From Phocaeicola coprophilus DSM 18228 = JCM 13818 (GTDB lineage: Bacteria; Bacteroidota; Bacteroidia; Bacteroidales; Bacteroidaceae), in NCBI RefSeq assembly GCF_000157915.1, contig NZ_EQ973651.1, positions 14,685 through 66,450 on the forward strand: a stretch of DNA of 51,766 nt. The letters are read 5' to 3'. Under the pieces are notes generated by a model. The model ran no database searches, had not been told where the DNA came from, and saw only the letters and a program-made list of their open reading frames with translations. Made by a program: the position numbers and the translations under genes. Shown one piece after another: positions 1 through 11,200 of the stretch (position 1 is its first letter; the number at the start of each line of letters is the position of its first letter).

Positions 1-3000
1 GAGGGTGATACTTAAACCGCAAGAGAAGGTTCTGGATAATGGGTAGGCTACACCTTCTTCGTAACCGCCATAAAGAGTTTCGGGATCGAACTGCTTGTCA
101 ACTCCGGAAAGTGTCCACAGGTTTTCTCCTGAAACGAAGAAACGCAGGTTCTGGATACCCCAGCGGCTGGTAATGCTGTTCGGAATGGTGTATCCCAGCT
201 GCAGGTTCTTCAAGCGGATATAGGCTGCATTCTGTAAGTAACGTGTCTGGGTCTGCTGGTTTTTGTAGTTATGCAGCGGGCGTGGCAGATAAGCGTCCAG
301 ATTTTCCTGCTGGTAGCCGTTCTGTACAGACCATGTGTTCTGGTCACGGAAGTAGTCGCTGACAGCGGTCAGACCGTTGTCATTCCAGATCTGCCAGGAA
401 GTACCGAACATGTAAGCACTTCCCTGCCATACGTCACGTTTCATGACACCTTGGAAGAAGGCACGGAAGTCGAATCCTTTCCAGCTGGCGTTCAGGTCAA
501 GTCCGAACAGGTAGCGCGGAGTGTTGTTTCCGATGACAGACAAGTCTCCGTGGTCACTCAATGTTTCAGATCCGCTTGAAATCTTACCGTCTCCGTTCAG
601 GTCTGCGTACATGATATCTCCTGCTGTCCAGTCTTGTCCCAGTGCATCTTGTCCACCGTTAGGCAGGGTAGCCAGGTGGTCTTGCATCTGCTGGTCTGTC
701 TGTGCCAGTCCCACAGTTGTGTAACCCCAGATTTCACCGATGTATCGTCCCGGAATATAGTTCCAGATATTTTCAGTCGGGTTGTTGGGATATTTGGTGA
801 TTTTGGTACGTGCGTCCGACAAGTTAAAGTTTACCCCATAGCTGAATCCGTTCTGCAGGCGGTCTCTCCATCCGATAGTCAACTCCCATCCCTGAGAGCG
901 GAGGTCGGTATTGTTGGTTACGGGAACTCCTGTACCCAGGATGTTCGGAAGTTCAGGAGCGTTGCCGACCATGTTTTTGGTTGTCACGGATATAATATTC
1001 AAACGATCCGGTCAGACGATTCTTGAGCAATCCCCAGTCGAGACCGACGTTGTAACTCTGGATGGTTTCCCAGCCAAGGTCGGTAGATACAAGTCCCGGT
1101 GTACCTGCCGTATTCGGACGGTTGCCGTTCATCAGCCATGCTCCACTGGCGGAATAGATGGCAAGAGTCTGGTAAGTCTGATACCAGTTGGTTGTATTCT
1201 GATTACCTAATGAACCGAAAGATCCGCGAAGTTTCAATGTTCCGATCGTATTGCTCAGCGGTTCGAAGAATTTTTCCTGTGCGATATTCCATCCGACTGA
1301 TACAGACGGGAATACTTTCCACCGGTTGTCGCTGCGGAAGCGGGAAGAACCGTCTGCACGGATATTGGCTTCAAACAGATAACGGCCCATGTAGTCGTAG
1401 TTTACACGGCCAAAGAAACCGGCTGTAGACCAGTCGCTGAGGTTTCCGTATACATCCGGAGTCATAGCCTCCCCATAGAAACTGTTGCCGCTGGTAAGGT
1501 CGATCACCGGTTTGTTTGGGAACATGATACCATTGCGGGTCAGTCCGTATTGTTTTACACGCATTTCTTCTGCCTGGAAACCGGCCATCACATGCAGGTT
1601 GTGAGTGTCGTTGAACAGGTGAGTATATTCTGTATATGCGTTGAAGGTGAGATGAGCATTCTTGTAGAATCCTTCGTGCACCTCTGATCCGTCTTCATAA
1701 ACGACAGGGTCTCCGGCTACGTTGTGGTTATACAAAACCTGAGAATCCCAGTGACGGTCCTGATGGTAAGTACTGTAATTGAATTCCACATGAGTGAGCC
1801 AGTTCTTGATCGGTTCGATCAACAGTCCGGCCTGCTGGTAGATACGGTCATTCTGCCACTGGTCAGTACCGCCTTCTGCCAGTCCGAGTTCCGGTGACGG
1901 ACTGCTGTAATAGTATCCGTTCGGATCGTAAAGAGGCAGGGTAGGCCATCCCTGTCGGGCAATGGACTGATAGAGACTGCTGGTCAGGCGTGACGGGCGT
2001 TTCTGATCCTGACGGCTGAAACGCATGCTGTAATTGAAGCGGAGCCATTTGGTAAGCTCTGAGTTGATTTTTGCTGTAACATTATATCGTTTGAATCCTT
2101 CTTCCCCGATGTTCATCAAACCGCCCTGATCCAGATAATTGAAAGATGCGTAGTAATTGAATTTCTTGCTACCGCCGTTAGCACTGAAATTGTGTTCCTG
2201 TGAGAACGTCCAGTCTTTGTAAATGACATCGAAACGATCCACATCATCAATACCGACCTGATAACCGTCTCCCCATACGGTTTCGTCCCATGATGCCGGG
2301 CTGAGTGCATAAAGGATTCTTCCATCCTCGGTAATGCGCTGTCCCGGTTTGTAAGGTCTGGCATTGTGGTATTCAACAATTTTCGCCATGCGTTCGTTGT
2401 CGAAGAATACCCCACTGCTGCTGTTGGTGTTGGCATCGTTCAGGAAACTGGCGAAGTCAACAGAGTTCATCATGTGGTTTTTGTTGATCGGATTTCCCCA
2501 GCGGAATGAGTTGTTGTAGTTAAGGGTCAGTTTGCCGTCGTCATTACCCTTCTTGGTTGTGATCAGGATGACACCGAACGGTGCGCGTGAGCCGTAAATA
2601 GAAGATGCCGCTGCATCTTTTAACACGGAAATGTTGGCAATATCCTGAGGGTTGATGGTGTTGAGGTCACCTTCCATGCCATCAATCAAAACCAGCGGGC
2701 TGCCGCTGGAACCCTGTCCGATGGTACCCATACCGCGGACATTAATACTCGGAGTATCTTCCAGGCTACCGTTGGTCTGCGAAATGTTCAATCCGGGAAC
2801 GACACCTTGCAAGGCCTGTGAAACATTGCTTACCGGACGCTCGGCGATTTCATCGGCTGTAACAACGGAAACGGCTCCGGTCAGATTCGCTTTCTTTTGA
2901 CTTCCAAAGCCGACAACCACAACTTCATCCAGCAATTTGGTGTCTTCCAGCAGTTTGACCAGAATCTCTTTTCCTGAAGTTGCCTTTAGTGTCTGGGTTT

Positions 3001-3349
3001 TGTAACCCACAAAAGAAATTTCCAGTTCGGCATTTTTCTGGGTAGTTAAAGAGAACAGACCATCCAGATCGGTGGTAACTCCGTTGGTTGTGCCTTTTTC
3101 CAGAATGGTTGCACCGATGATGGGTTCTCCGCTGGCATCGGTAACTTTACCTTTTACTGTAATTTTACCGGTTTGTTCGATAGACAGGCCGGATAAAACA
3201 TTGGCAGGCTGTGCTGCATAGAGATTAGATGAAATGGGTAATAAAATGCCCATGCAAAGTCCTAAGGCTGCGTAACGCGATACCTTGAAGGAACGGGTCG
3301 GTGGTGTGTAGGTTGTCACACCCTTTGATTGGACAGAAATGTTTTTCAT
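1..3349 (-). pseudogene. SusC-like TonB-dependent receptor, frameshifted, stop codon outside window
   Basis: Outer-membrane receptor for uptake of glycans or other large nutrients, working with a SusD lipoprotein that would lie left of base 1. The first frame gives 798 residues from ATG at 3349: signal segment (about 25-46), CarboxypepD_reg-like domain (about 63-140, VKGKVTDASGEPIIGATI), TonB-box-like DEVVVVGFG, plug (about 155-265) and the start of the barrel. It stops at 953. The next frame is open from about 980 to base 1 and continues the same protein (GWELTIGWRDRL, ADLNGDGKI, NLQLGYTIP, ending SRTFSCGLSITL). One extra base in or next to an A5 run near 978-986 explains the break; with it removed the protein has 1116 codons in the window, normal for the family. 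There is no STN domain, so it is not the FecR transducer. It may be a real inactivating mutation or an assembly error. Confidence 0.85.
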
Positions 3350-3861
3350 ATTTCCTGTTTTTTATAGTATATGAATGTGAGAATTAATACGGCGGCGAAG
3401 ATATAAACTTTATGTAAAATAAACAATAAGTGTCGATAAAAAATATTTTTACTAATTAAATGCGTATTATTTAAGTTCTATAATCAAAAAATCTCCCTTT
3501 TTGTCTTGTGCATAGATGGCTTATTGTATTGTAAATACCAGCTTTTGTAAAGTTATATATTGATCTATGTGTTTAAAATATAGTTATTTATAATAATGTA
3601 AATTGAAAGTTGTAATGTCTGTATTATGTGATTTTCTACAAGATGGTTATTGTAGTAAATACACTTATAATCATGCAATGAAAAATATTTACATAAAAGC
3701 TGGTATTTATACTTTTATACGATTTTCTTAGACTAAATTATTATCAATAAATTATAAGTTTATTTTCCGGACTGGCATCTGTATTGGGAATAGAGTAGCT
3801 AGAGTTTTCAACGTAAATGCCGAAAACCCTAACTACCAAGATGCCTACACAATATTTCGTC
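3350..3861. other. AT-rich intergenic region upstream of the frameshifted SusC gene
   Basis: This 512-bp gene-free stretch lies between the end of the phosphoesterase gene and the start of the left SusC gene, both minus strand. I see no coding potential. It holds a 15-bp inverted repeat (3532-3546 and 3695-3709) and a possible minus-strand promoter: ATTG at 3427-3424, a 20-bp spacer, then TATCTTCG at 3403-3396, one mismatch from TAnnTTTG. That would give a leader of about 40 nt for the SusC mRNA. The promoter call is weak. Confidence 0.6.
3532..3709. repeat. 15-bp perfect inverted repeat bounding a 148-bp AT-rich segment
   Basis: Left arm 3532-3546 (TAAATACCAGCTTTT) and right arm 3695-3709, its exact reverse complement. 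Beyond the inner ends both arms continue toward GTAAA with a 2-base offset. The enclosed 148 bp are very AT-rich and hold no ORF. Bacteroides genomes are known for invertible promoters bounded by short inverted repeats upstream of capsule and SusC/SusD genes, and size and place fit that pattern. I saw no recombinase gene nearby and no clear promoter inside, so an operator pair or a chance palindrome remains possible. Confidence 0.75.
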
Positions 3862-6357
3862 TTACCTGGACTTTTTCAATTCGCAGGAAAAGCCATATAC
3901 ATTGCCGCCAAAATCTACGGCAAAGAGACCATTCCCCGATATTGCAATGGTAGCAAAAAGAGGAGCTCCCATCGAATGCCGCCATTGTAAACGTCCGCTT
4001 TGGGCATCGAGGGCATACAGTGTCCCATCTGAGGCACCGATATACACCTGGTTGCCACATAAAACCGGACTTGTTTCGACCGTATTCGGATGATTGCCCT
4101 GATAAGGAGCTGAAAGAATCATGGCTTCACGGGTTTTGAAGTGCCATTTTTCTTCCAGTGTTTCCTTGTCCAATGCTACTACACCATTGTTGGAAGTACC
4201 AAAAATTATGGCGTCTTTTGTCACCAATGGAGTAGAGGCAACTTCTACGCCGTAATTCAACTTCTTGCGCATCAGAATGCGTCCTGTTTTATTCTCTACC
4301 ATCAACAGAGAATTAGCAGAAGTAACATACATAACATCACCCCATGCTGCCGGTGTTGCAGCCCGAAAGCGTAAATCCTTGTCCCAATCCTGCCAAAGCA
4401 TTTTACCGGTTTCAGCATTATTTCCAAACAGGGCTCCCCAATGACGGCTTCCAATGAGGACATTGTCCTCACTCAACGTCAGGGTGGCTACGCAACCTTC
4501 ACCACGTCCCCAGTCCTTGTTCTGCCAGATTATTTCGCCAGTTTGACCTTTGAAGGCTGTCAGTTGATAACCTGTACCCGCATAGACAATGCCGTCTTTG
4601 GCTACCAGTCCGTCATTCAGGGCAGGGGTTACACCTATTTTTAAATCCTTTTGCCACACGATTGCACCGTTTTTCGTATCTATTGCATAAACGATACCTT
4701 GTACATCTTGTGCAAATACAAGTCCGCCATCTATTGCAATGCTGTTACGGACGGATGATTTCAACGGAGATTTCCAGACAATCTGCCCGGTAGCAGCTTC
4801 TATTTTTGTAATTGAGGCCTTACCGGTTTCATTCTCATCCAGCGAAGCCACATAGACAAAGCCTTCGCTGACCACTGGTGCGGACATATAGATATTGGAA
4901 CCGACATTGGTCGTCCAGGCCAGACGGGGGGCAACCAGCGTATCTTCAACCAGACCGGTGTGAGTCGGATTGCCTAACAGGTTATTCCAATCCTTATCGG
5001 TCACAATAGGCTGCTGCTGGTCTTCATACAAGAAAGATGCCGTTTTTTTACTGATTTCCCCATTGGCATATTGCGCTTCAGCGATAACGGTAACATAGTG
5101 TCCTTTGGCTGTTGACGGTAAAGATATCTCAGCTGTCCATGCAAAATCACTTTGTTGTTTCATCGGTTTGTTTTTCAATAAAACCTTCCCGTCTGATGTA
5201 CAGCTGTATATCATACGGACTACCGGACTCGCTGTGGAATAAGCATTGACGGTCAGAGGTATGGTTCCATCCGGACTAATGGCAGACTGATGGTTCTGGA
5301 TAGATGCAATTACCATCTTTTTATCCAGATACGAATAGTGAAAATCTGAAGTAAAGTCTCCTTTTGCATCAATATGCATCACACGAAAAGCTGAGGAAGC
5401 ATGGTCTATACCGCCATAAATAGGTGTAGAAGAACATATTACTGCTACCTGATTATCCGGATGCGTGTAAATATGGTTTACATGCCAGTGTCCATAAAGC
5501 CATGCTTTCAGGTTGTGTGCCAGGAGGTCAACTACTTCTTGGTTCTTCAGTGTAAATTTAAAATCCGGACATCCGCATTCTCCGGGAATGGTATGGTTGA
5601 AAACATAGATTGCCTTATTCTTATCTACATACTTCAAGTCATTGGCCATCCAACTGAATACTTCATTCATGCGATAGCTGGGGGAATAGTCACCACCCGG
5701 CATCGGTGTAACAATATAATGGACATTGCCCACTTCAAATGAATAAAATGTAGGTCCGTAGATTTTCTCAAAAAGTTCTTCTCCATATTTCCCGGCTACC
5801 AGATCGTGGTTTCCGATGGCATAGAATACTTGAGTTTCTGGCATGTTGGATGAATTCATCACTTTGATATGACTATTCAAGCCTCCCACATAACAAATGT
5901 CTCCAGTATGAATGATGAAGGCAACTTTTTCATTGGCGGCATACTCGCGCATACCTTCTGTCCATTCGTCCTGTCCCTGCGCTTCTCCGATTTCCGTATC
6001 CGAGATATGGATAAACCGGTGACTGCCGTCGGTCTGTACGGCATTATAGCGCAAAAGTCCGAAGTCGTAACTGACTTCTTTGCCTTCGATACGATGATAA
6101 TAAGCATTCTCTGTCTTATAGCCCGAAGGAGTAGTGATAAATACAAAACGTGCCTTCTCATGTCCGGGCAAGGTAAACTGTCCTTTTCCGTCTGTCTGAA
6201 CTACATTTAGTCCATCTGACACCGATATTCCTTTCATCAGTGTTTCCCCTTTGTCATAACGCCCGTTATGATTGGTGTCAACATAAACCTTGCCGGTGTA
6301 TTGTGCAGACAGAATGGAGGGGAATGCCAACAGCATTCCGAGCAATATTTTTTTCAT
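3862..6357 (-). CDS. Secreted calcineurin-like phosphoesterase with PQQ-type beta-propeller
   Basis: Predicted exported phosphodiesterase or phosphomonoesterase of 831 aa with a Sec signal peptide (about 1-19, ending SILSAQ). Order: N-terminal beta-sandwich of the MetallophosN type (about 20-105), metallophosphoesterase core (about 113-330), a C-terminal phosphoesterase-associated beta domain (about 360-460), and a propeller of PQQ-like repeats (about 475-825; repeated patterns such as TGQIVWKS, NGAIVWQKD, TGKMLWQD, SGRLQWRHS). Metal-ligand motifs are D120-T-E122, GD at 152-153, GNHD at 182-185, H255 and GHWH at 289-292. Motif I is DxE where most relatives have DxH. The gene lies 103 bp after susD in the same direction, so it probably shares the sigma/FecR-controlled operon. 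The substrate cannot be read from the sequence; the context suggests a phosphorylated nutrient. Confidence 0.85.
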   Translation of the reverse strand: MKKILLGMLLAFPSILSAQYTGKVYVDTNHNGRYDKGETLMKGISVSDGLNVVQTDGKGQFTLPGHEKARFVFITTPSGYKTENAYYHRIEGKEVSYDFGLLRYNAVQTDGSHRFIHISDTEIGEAQGQDEWTEGMREYAANEKVAFIIHTGDICYVGGLNSHIKVMNSSNMPETQVFYAIGNHDLVAGKYGEELFEKIYGPTFYSFEVGNVHYIVTPMPGGDYSPSYRMNEVFSWMANDLKYVDKNKAIYVFNHTIPGECGCPDFKFTLKNQEVVDLLAHNLKAWLYGHWHVNHIYTHPDNQVAVICSSTPIYGGIDHASSAFRVMHIDAKGDFTSDFHYSYLDKKMVIASIQNHQSAISPDGTIPLTVNAYSTASPVVRMIYSCTSDGKVLLKNKPMKQQSDFAWTAEISLPSTAKGHYVTVIAEAQYANGEISKKTASFLYEDQQQPIVTDKDWNNLLGNPTHTGLVEDTLVAPRLAWTTNVGSNIYMSAPVVSEGFVYVASLDENETGKASITKIEAATGQIVWKSPLKSSVRNSIAIDGGLVFAQDVQGIVYAIDTKNGAIVWQKDLKIGVTPALNDGLVAKDGIVYAGTGYQLTAFKGQTGEIIWQNKDWGRGEGCVATLTLSEDNVLIGSRHWGALFGNNAETGKMLWQDWDKDLRFRAATPAAWGDVMYVTSANSLLMVENKTGRILMRKKLNYGVEVASTPLVTKDAIIFGTSNNGVVALDKETLEEKWHFKTREAMILSAPYQGNHPNTVETSPVLCGNQVYIGASDGTLYALDAQSGRLQWRHSMGAPLFATIAISGNGLFAVDFGGNVYGFSCELKKSR

Positions 6358-6387
6358 GAATATATCTCTTAAAATGAAACTAAAGCA

Positions 6388-6435
6388 GTAAAGGCTTCGT
6401 CCATTATTTGAGCAAGATAATGAAGTAGCCTTTAC
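6388..6435 (-). promoter_or_regulatory. Intercistronic hairpin between susD and the phosphoesterase gene
   Basis: The 9-bp stem GTAAAGGCT/AGCCTTTAC (6388-6396 with 6427-6435) is extended inward by a CTTC/GAAG match with a bulge and an ATTAT/ATAAT helix. No T-run follows on the minus strand, so it is not a classic terminator. Such hairpins between susD and downstream genes could stabilise upstream mRNA or attenuate read-through; that role is inferred. Confidence 0.5.
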
Positions 6436-6460
6436 GCTTAGTTATGTTTATACTGTGTTA

Positions 6461-8263
6461 TTATTCGGCCCAGAACTTATTCTGTTTTAAGTTAGGATTG
6501 ATATTGATATCACGTACCGAAATAGGAGTATAATAATATTTAGGTTCTATCCATTCCCAGTTGGCCTGTACCTGAGAAGTACGAAGGATATGTCCATGGT
6601 CACCTTCTGAAAACATAATCGGAGATTTGTCATCGATAATTTGAGTACTTACATTCTTCAAGTCTTCTTCGGTCAAATCTTTTTTCGCTTCATTGGCACT
6701 TTCTGAATCCGGGAAGAATCCCACATCCTTGACTCCGTCACCATTGGTATCCATATAGCCATAACCCGGGATATAGGCACCTTCCGGGACTTTTTCCAGA
6801 AGTTTGGCACATCCCCAACGCATCAGGTCATTATAGCGATAACCCTCACAGGCCAATTCGATACGGCGCTCGTGACGGACTTCGGCAACAGCTCCTGCCT
6901 GCGTTGATTTAATGTTGGAGTAGCGGGCCATCTGTACAGGATCGGGATTGTTCAACCATTCATCCAACTTGGCGGGAGGAAGTTCTACACCTACACGACC
7001 ACGGATTTTGTTGATGGTTTTATCCAAATCCTCCTGGGTCAGAATACCCAGTTCGGCTTTAGCTTCTGCATTGATCAGAAGGATGGTGGCATAGCGAAGA
7101 ATAGGAAGATCACAATATGCTGTACCCCATTCCCACATATCCTGTGGAGTGTCCAGACAGAACTTTACTTGCGGATAACCACCGAATTCCATTTTCTGCT
7201 GAGCCGGCATTTTGTCCCATTCGCGTTGCCAGCCAATTGGCATCAGTGTTTCAGCCATACGAGGATCGCGGTTTTTATACACTTCAGTTACAGTCATAGT
7301 CTCATAACCGGGAACCGTGTGAAAAGGAACAGCTTTACCATCTTCAGTGATGTAAAGATAATCTTCCATCAGGTCACGGCTTATTGAGTGATTATAATTG
7401 AAAATGGAACTAATGCCATACTTACGTCCTAAATTCTTGTCGTTGTCCATCACCAGAATCACTTCCGGATTCGTACTCAAATCCAGACTGCTGAACAGTG
7501 CGCGATACGGAGGCATGGAGCCATTGGGAACATTGGAAATCTCATAATCATAATTGTTCATGATGGTTTCAGATGCCTGGACTGCCAATTCCAGGAACCT
7601 GTCGTAGTCGTTTAATTCCAATTCAGGATGATACTTGCGGAAGGTACCTTCATTCAAGGCAATACGTGCCTGTTCTGCCAATGCCACGACTTTATAGATT
7701 TCTGTCTTACTGTTACCATCCTTCATGTTTTTCACGGCAAAGTCCAAATCAGCCATGATGCTGTCTACTACCAAAGCACGCGGATCCTGGGTTTTGTACA
7801 GTTCTTCCGTATCAGTCGTTTGCAAGTCTTTGCTATACCAGGGAACATCCGAATAACTTTGTACCTTTCCATAGTATTCTTTGGCGCGATACAGTCTGCC
7901 TAAGCCAATAAAATGATTGATATCCGCTTCGTTGCCTGTGGCCTGTGGGGCACGTGCCAGAAAGAAATTGATGGAACGGAGGGTTCCCCATCCCCACTGT
8001 CCTACTTCTTCCGGAGTAAGCTGACCGTTCATCTTATCGAACACACTACTTGCTTCACAATAAATTACATTATCGGATACACCATCGGTTGTACTGGCTC
8101 CCCAGTTGTAGAGTCCATAGGCATACGTTTCCAGATCGCTTACTGACTTGAAGAAACTCTTTTCAGTTAAACTGTCTTCAGGAAAACGGTCTAAAAACGA
8201 GTCGTTACATCCCATCATGGTTAAACCGAGCATACTCAGTGTTATATATTTTGCTGTTTTCAT
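6461..8263 (-). CDS. SusD/RagB-like surface lipoprotein
   Basis: Nutrient-binding outer-membrane lipoprotein that caps its SusC partner; 600 aa, a usual SusD length. The N-terminus is a lipoprotein signal with lipobox TMMGC (C19), followed by the typical SusD start NDSFLDRFPEDSLTEKSFF. Family signatures include the helical repeats around YRAKEYYGKVQSYSDVPWY, the AEAKAELG segment, and RHERRIELACEGYRYNDLMRWGCA near the C-terminus. It starts 12 bp after the end of the SusC gene at 8276, so the two are surely co-transcribed and form one SusCD pair. The ligand is unknown; the phosphoesterase gene just downstream suggests a phosphate-containing substrate. Confidence 0.93.
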   Translation of the reverse strand: MKTAKYITLSMLGLTMMGCNDSFLDRFPEDSLTEKSFFKSVSDLETYAYGLYNWGASTTDGVSDNVIYCEASSVFDKMNGQLTPEEVGQWGWGTLRSINFFLARAPQATGNEADINHFIGLGRLYRAKEYYGKVQSYSDVPWYSKDLQTTDTEELYKTQDPRALVVDSIMADLDFAVKNMKDGNSKTEIYKVVALAEQARIALNEGTFRKYHPELELNDYDRFLELAVQASETIMNNYDYEISNVPNGSMPPYRALFSSLDLSTNPEVILVMDNDKNLGRKYGISSIFNYNHSISRDLMEDYLYITEDGKAVPFHTVPGYETMTVTEVYKNRDPRMAETLMPIGWQREWDKMPAQQKMEFGGYPQVKFCLDTPQDMWEWGTAYCDLPILRYATILLINAEAKAELGILTQEDLDKTINKIRGRVGVELPPAKLDEWLNNPDPVQMARYSNIKSTQAGAVAEVRHERRIELACEGYRYNDLMRWGCAKLLEKVPEGAYIPGYGYMDTNGDGVKDVGFFPDSESANEAKKDLTEEDLKNVSTQIIDDKSPIMFSEGDHGHILRTSQVQANWEWIEPKYYYTPISVRDININPNLKQNKFWAE

Positions 8264-8275
8264 TGTTTTGTTTAT

Positions 8276-11200
8276 TTAAAATGTCACATTCATACCGAAA
8301 GAATAAGCACGTTGCAATGGATAACCGCTACCGGCCAGGCCTTCAGGATCGCATTTATAGTGTTTGTACAAGCCTGACCATACAGCTAGGTTATCTCCCG
8401 TAAAGAACAGGCGTAAATAACTTAACCCGATTTTTTCCACCCATTTTTTGGGGAAAGTATAACCAAGCTGCAGATTCTTCAAGCGAAGATAGGCTGCATT
8501 CTGCAAATATTTAGTCTGAGTGGCAGCTGCCTCCAGACCTCCCTGGAAAGCTACGTATGATTTCAGACGGGGGAAATAACCGTCCGGATTGTCTTCACTC
8601 CAATGATCGTACATGTTACCATAGGTAATGTTGGTCCAGGGCTGGTTATAAATACCCCAGAAGTAGAGGTCGCTAGCACCAGGATAATAGTCTTTCTTGC
8701 CTACACCTTGCAGGAAAACACTAAAGTCGAAACTATTCCAATCAGCATTCAGGGAAATTCCATAAGTATACCGGCTTCTGCTGTTACCAATAACTGTATA
8801 ATCGCCATGGTCTTCTAAAGTCCAGGCACCACTGTTGATGATACCATCTCCATCAAGATCAGCAAACTTCAAATCTCCGGGAGCAGTCGGAGGTGTACCT
8901 GGATAAGAGGTGACCGGAGTCTGGTCGGCATGATTCTTGATATCCTCTTCATCTTTAAAGAAACCAAGCGTAGTCAATCCCCACATTTCTCCGACTTCAC
9001 ATCCTTCGTACCAGTCGCTCAAGTTGCCATTCGGGTTATCAAACTTCGTGATGAAAGTACGGCTGTCTGCAATATTGAAACTTACACCTATATTCAACGG
9101 CTTGCCTGCTACAGTGAACCGATCCTTGTAGCCTACAGTCAACTCCCAACCACGCGTCTTCAGGTCGGCCGCATTGGCATAGGGGACATCTGTACCCAAA
9201 ACACCCGGTAAAGTAGCTCCATGTGTCAGCATATCTTCAGTGCGACGGACATAGTATTCACCGGTAAACGACAAGCGGTTTTCGAAGAAATTCAAGTCAG
9301 CACCCACATTGAGAGTCTTTACTTTTTCCCATGTCAGTGAACCGGAAACCAATCCGGGAGTACCTACATAAACAGGTTGTTTTCCTTCGATAATGGCACT
9401 TATCTTACCATTTCCCATAGTAGCCAGATAAGGATAATAACCTACATCCTGATTTCCCAGCTGACCATAGGAAGCACGGAACTTCAAAAAACTGATGGTA
9501 GAGGTCAATGGCTCAAAGAATTTTTCCTTGGAAATAACCCAACCCAGTGAGGCAGAGGGGTTAAATACAAAACGGTCATCTTTGGGGAACGAAGAAGTAC
9601 CGTCATAACGGCCGTTGAACTCGATGATATATTTATTGTCATAAATGTAACCGATACGTCCGAAACCGCTTCGGGTAGCTTTGGAACCCAGGCTTTCGCC
9701 AACGTTCATGTCACCAGTGGCCAGACCGGCAGTGGGTACGGAGGTAGAGATCAGATCTTTGCGGTCCAAGTTATTACCGTAATATTCGTATTCTTCCTGA
9801 TTGAAACCAATCATGGCCGTCAAATCATGCTTTTGGGCAAATGTCTTGTGGAAAGTTGCATAGATGTCGATATAGATGTCTTTGTCATCGCCGGAATCAG
9901 CATAAGCACTGGTCACCTCATTTTGATATTTTATGGGGCGATCAGGACCGTCGGTATATGCTACCGGCAGATAAGCCCAGCGCTGGCGGTTTTTGTTTGT
10001 AGAATAAGACAGCGAACCTTGTACCCATAACACATCTTTCAATAGATCAATCCGGGTACCGAATGTGGTACGTATCTGGGTTTCATATTTTTCCCAATCA
10101 CCACCTTCTGCCAACAGCCCCAACGGATTGGCACCGCTACTGGTCCAGGTACCGTCAGGATTCTTGGGCATGTCCAGCGGAGAAATACGGTTGATAGCCC
10201 AATAAGTATCACTACTCAGGTTGGTAGGAGCCTTGTAATCATAAGTAATGACACTGGTATTATTCGAAACGCTCCACCAGTCCTTAATATGAAAATTCAG
10301 TTTGCTGTTGATGGTATAGCGGTTATAGGTATCAGTATTGTATTTGATCATACCGTTCTGATAATTGTATCCGGCTGAGAAATAATAATCCAGTTTGTCC
10401 GTACGTCCCGAAAGATCTACCGAGTGATTGGTTGCAAAAGAGAAGTTTTTGTAGCACTCGTCTACCCAGTCGGTCTGTCCCCAATATTCATAAGTACCGT
10501 TAGGAGTCAGACGATAAGGGTCGGAGCCCGGATTCTCGGACATTTTCTTGGCGTACTCCAATGATTCTTCGTTGTAAATGGTTCCCCACGGATAATAAGC
10601 CTGGTTACGCATGGTAGCTACTGTGTAGGGATCAGTAATAATTTCCGGTGAGAACGTATTGCTTCGGAAAGAAAAGTTGTTGTTGTAGTTGATGGTCAAT
10701 TTTTCATTTTTAGCCTCTTTGGTTGTAACCAAAATTACACCATATGCGGCCTTGGCACCATAGATGGCACATGAAGATGCATCCTTCAATACCGAAATGC
10801 TGGCAATGTCATTCGGGTTCATACGGTTCAGCATACCGGCGTCTGAAGCGACACCATCAATTACAATCAACGGGCTACCGCCATTGATAGATTCGTAACC
10901 ACGTACATTAAAAGACGGGGTAGAGATGGCCTGACCGGTGCCGATTTCCACATTCAAGTTGGCTACTGTACCCTGCAATGCCTGACCGACGTTCAACACC
11001 GGACGGTTTTCCAATTGCTTGGTAGCAACAGAAGCAACCGCACCGGACAGGTTTGCTTTCTTCTGTACACCATAACCTACAACTACCACTTCATCCAAAG
11101 TCTGGGTGTCTTCACTTAGCGTGATAACCATATCTTTTCCAAAAGCAGCTTTCAGTTCTTTTGTCTGGTATCCGACAAAGGAGACTTCAAGCACTGCATT

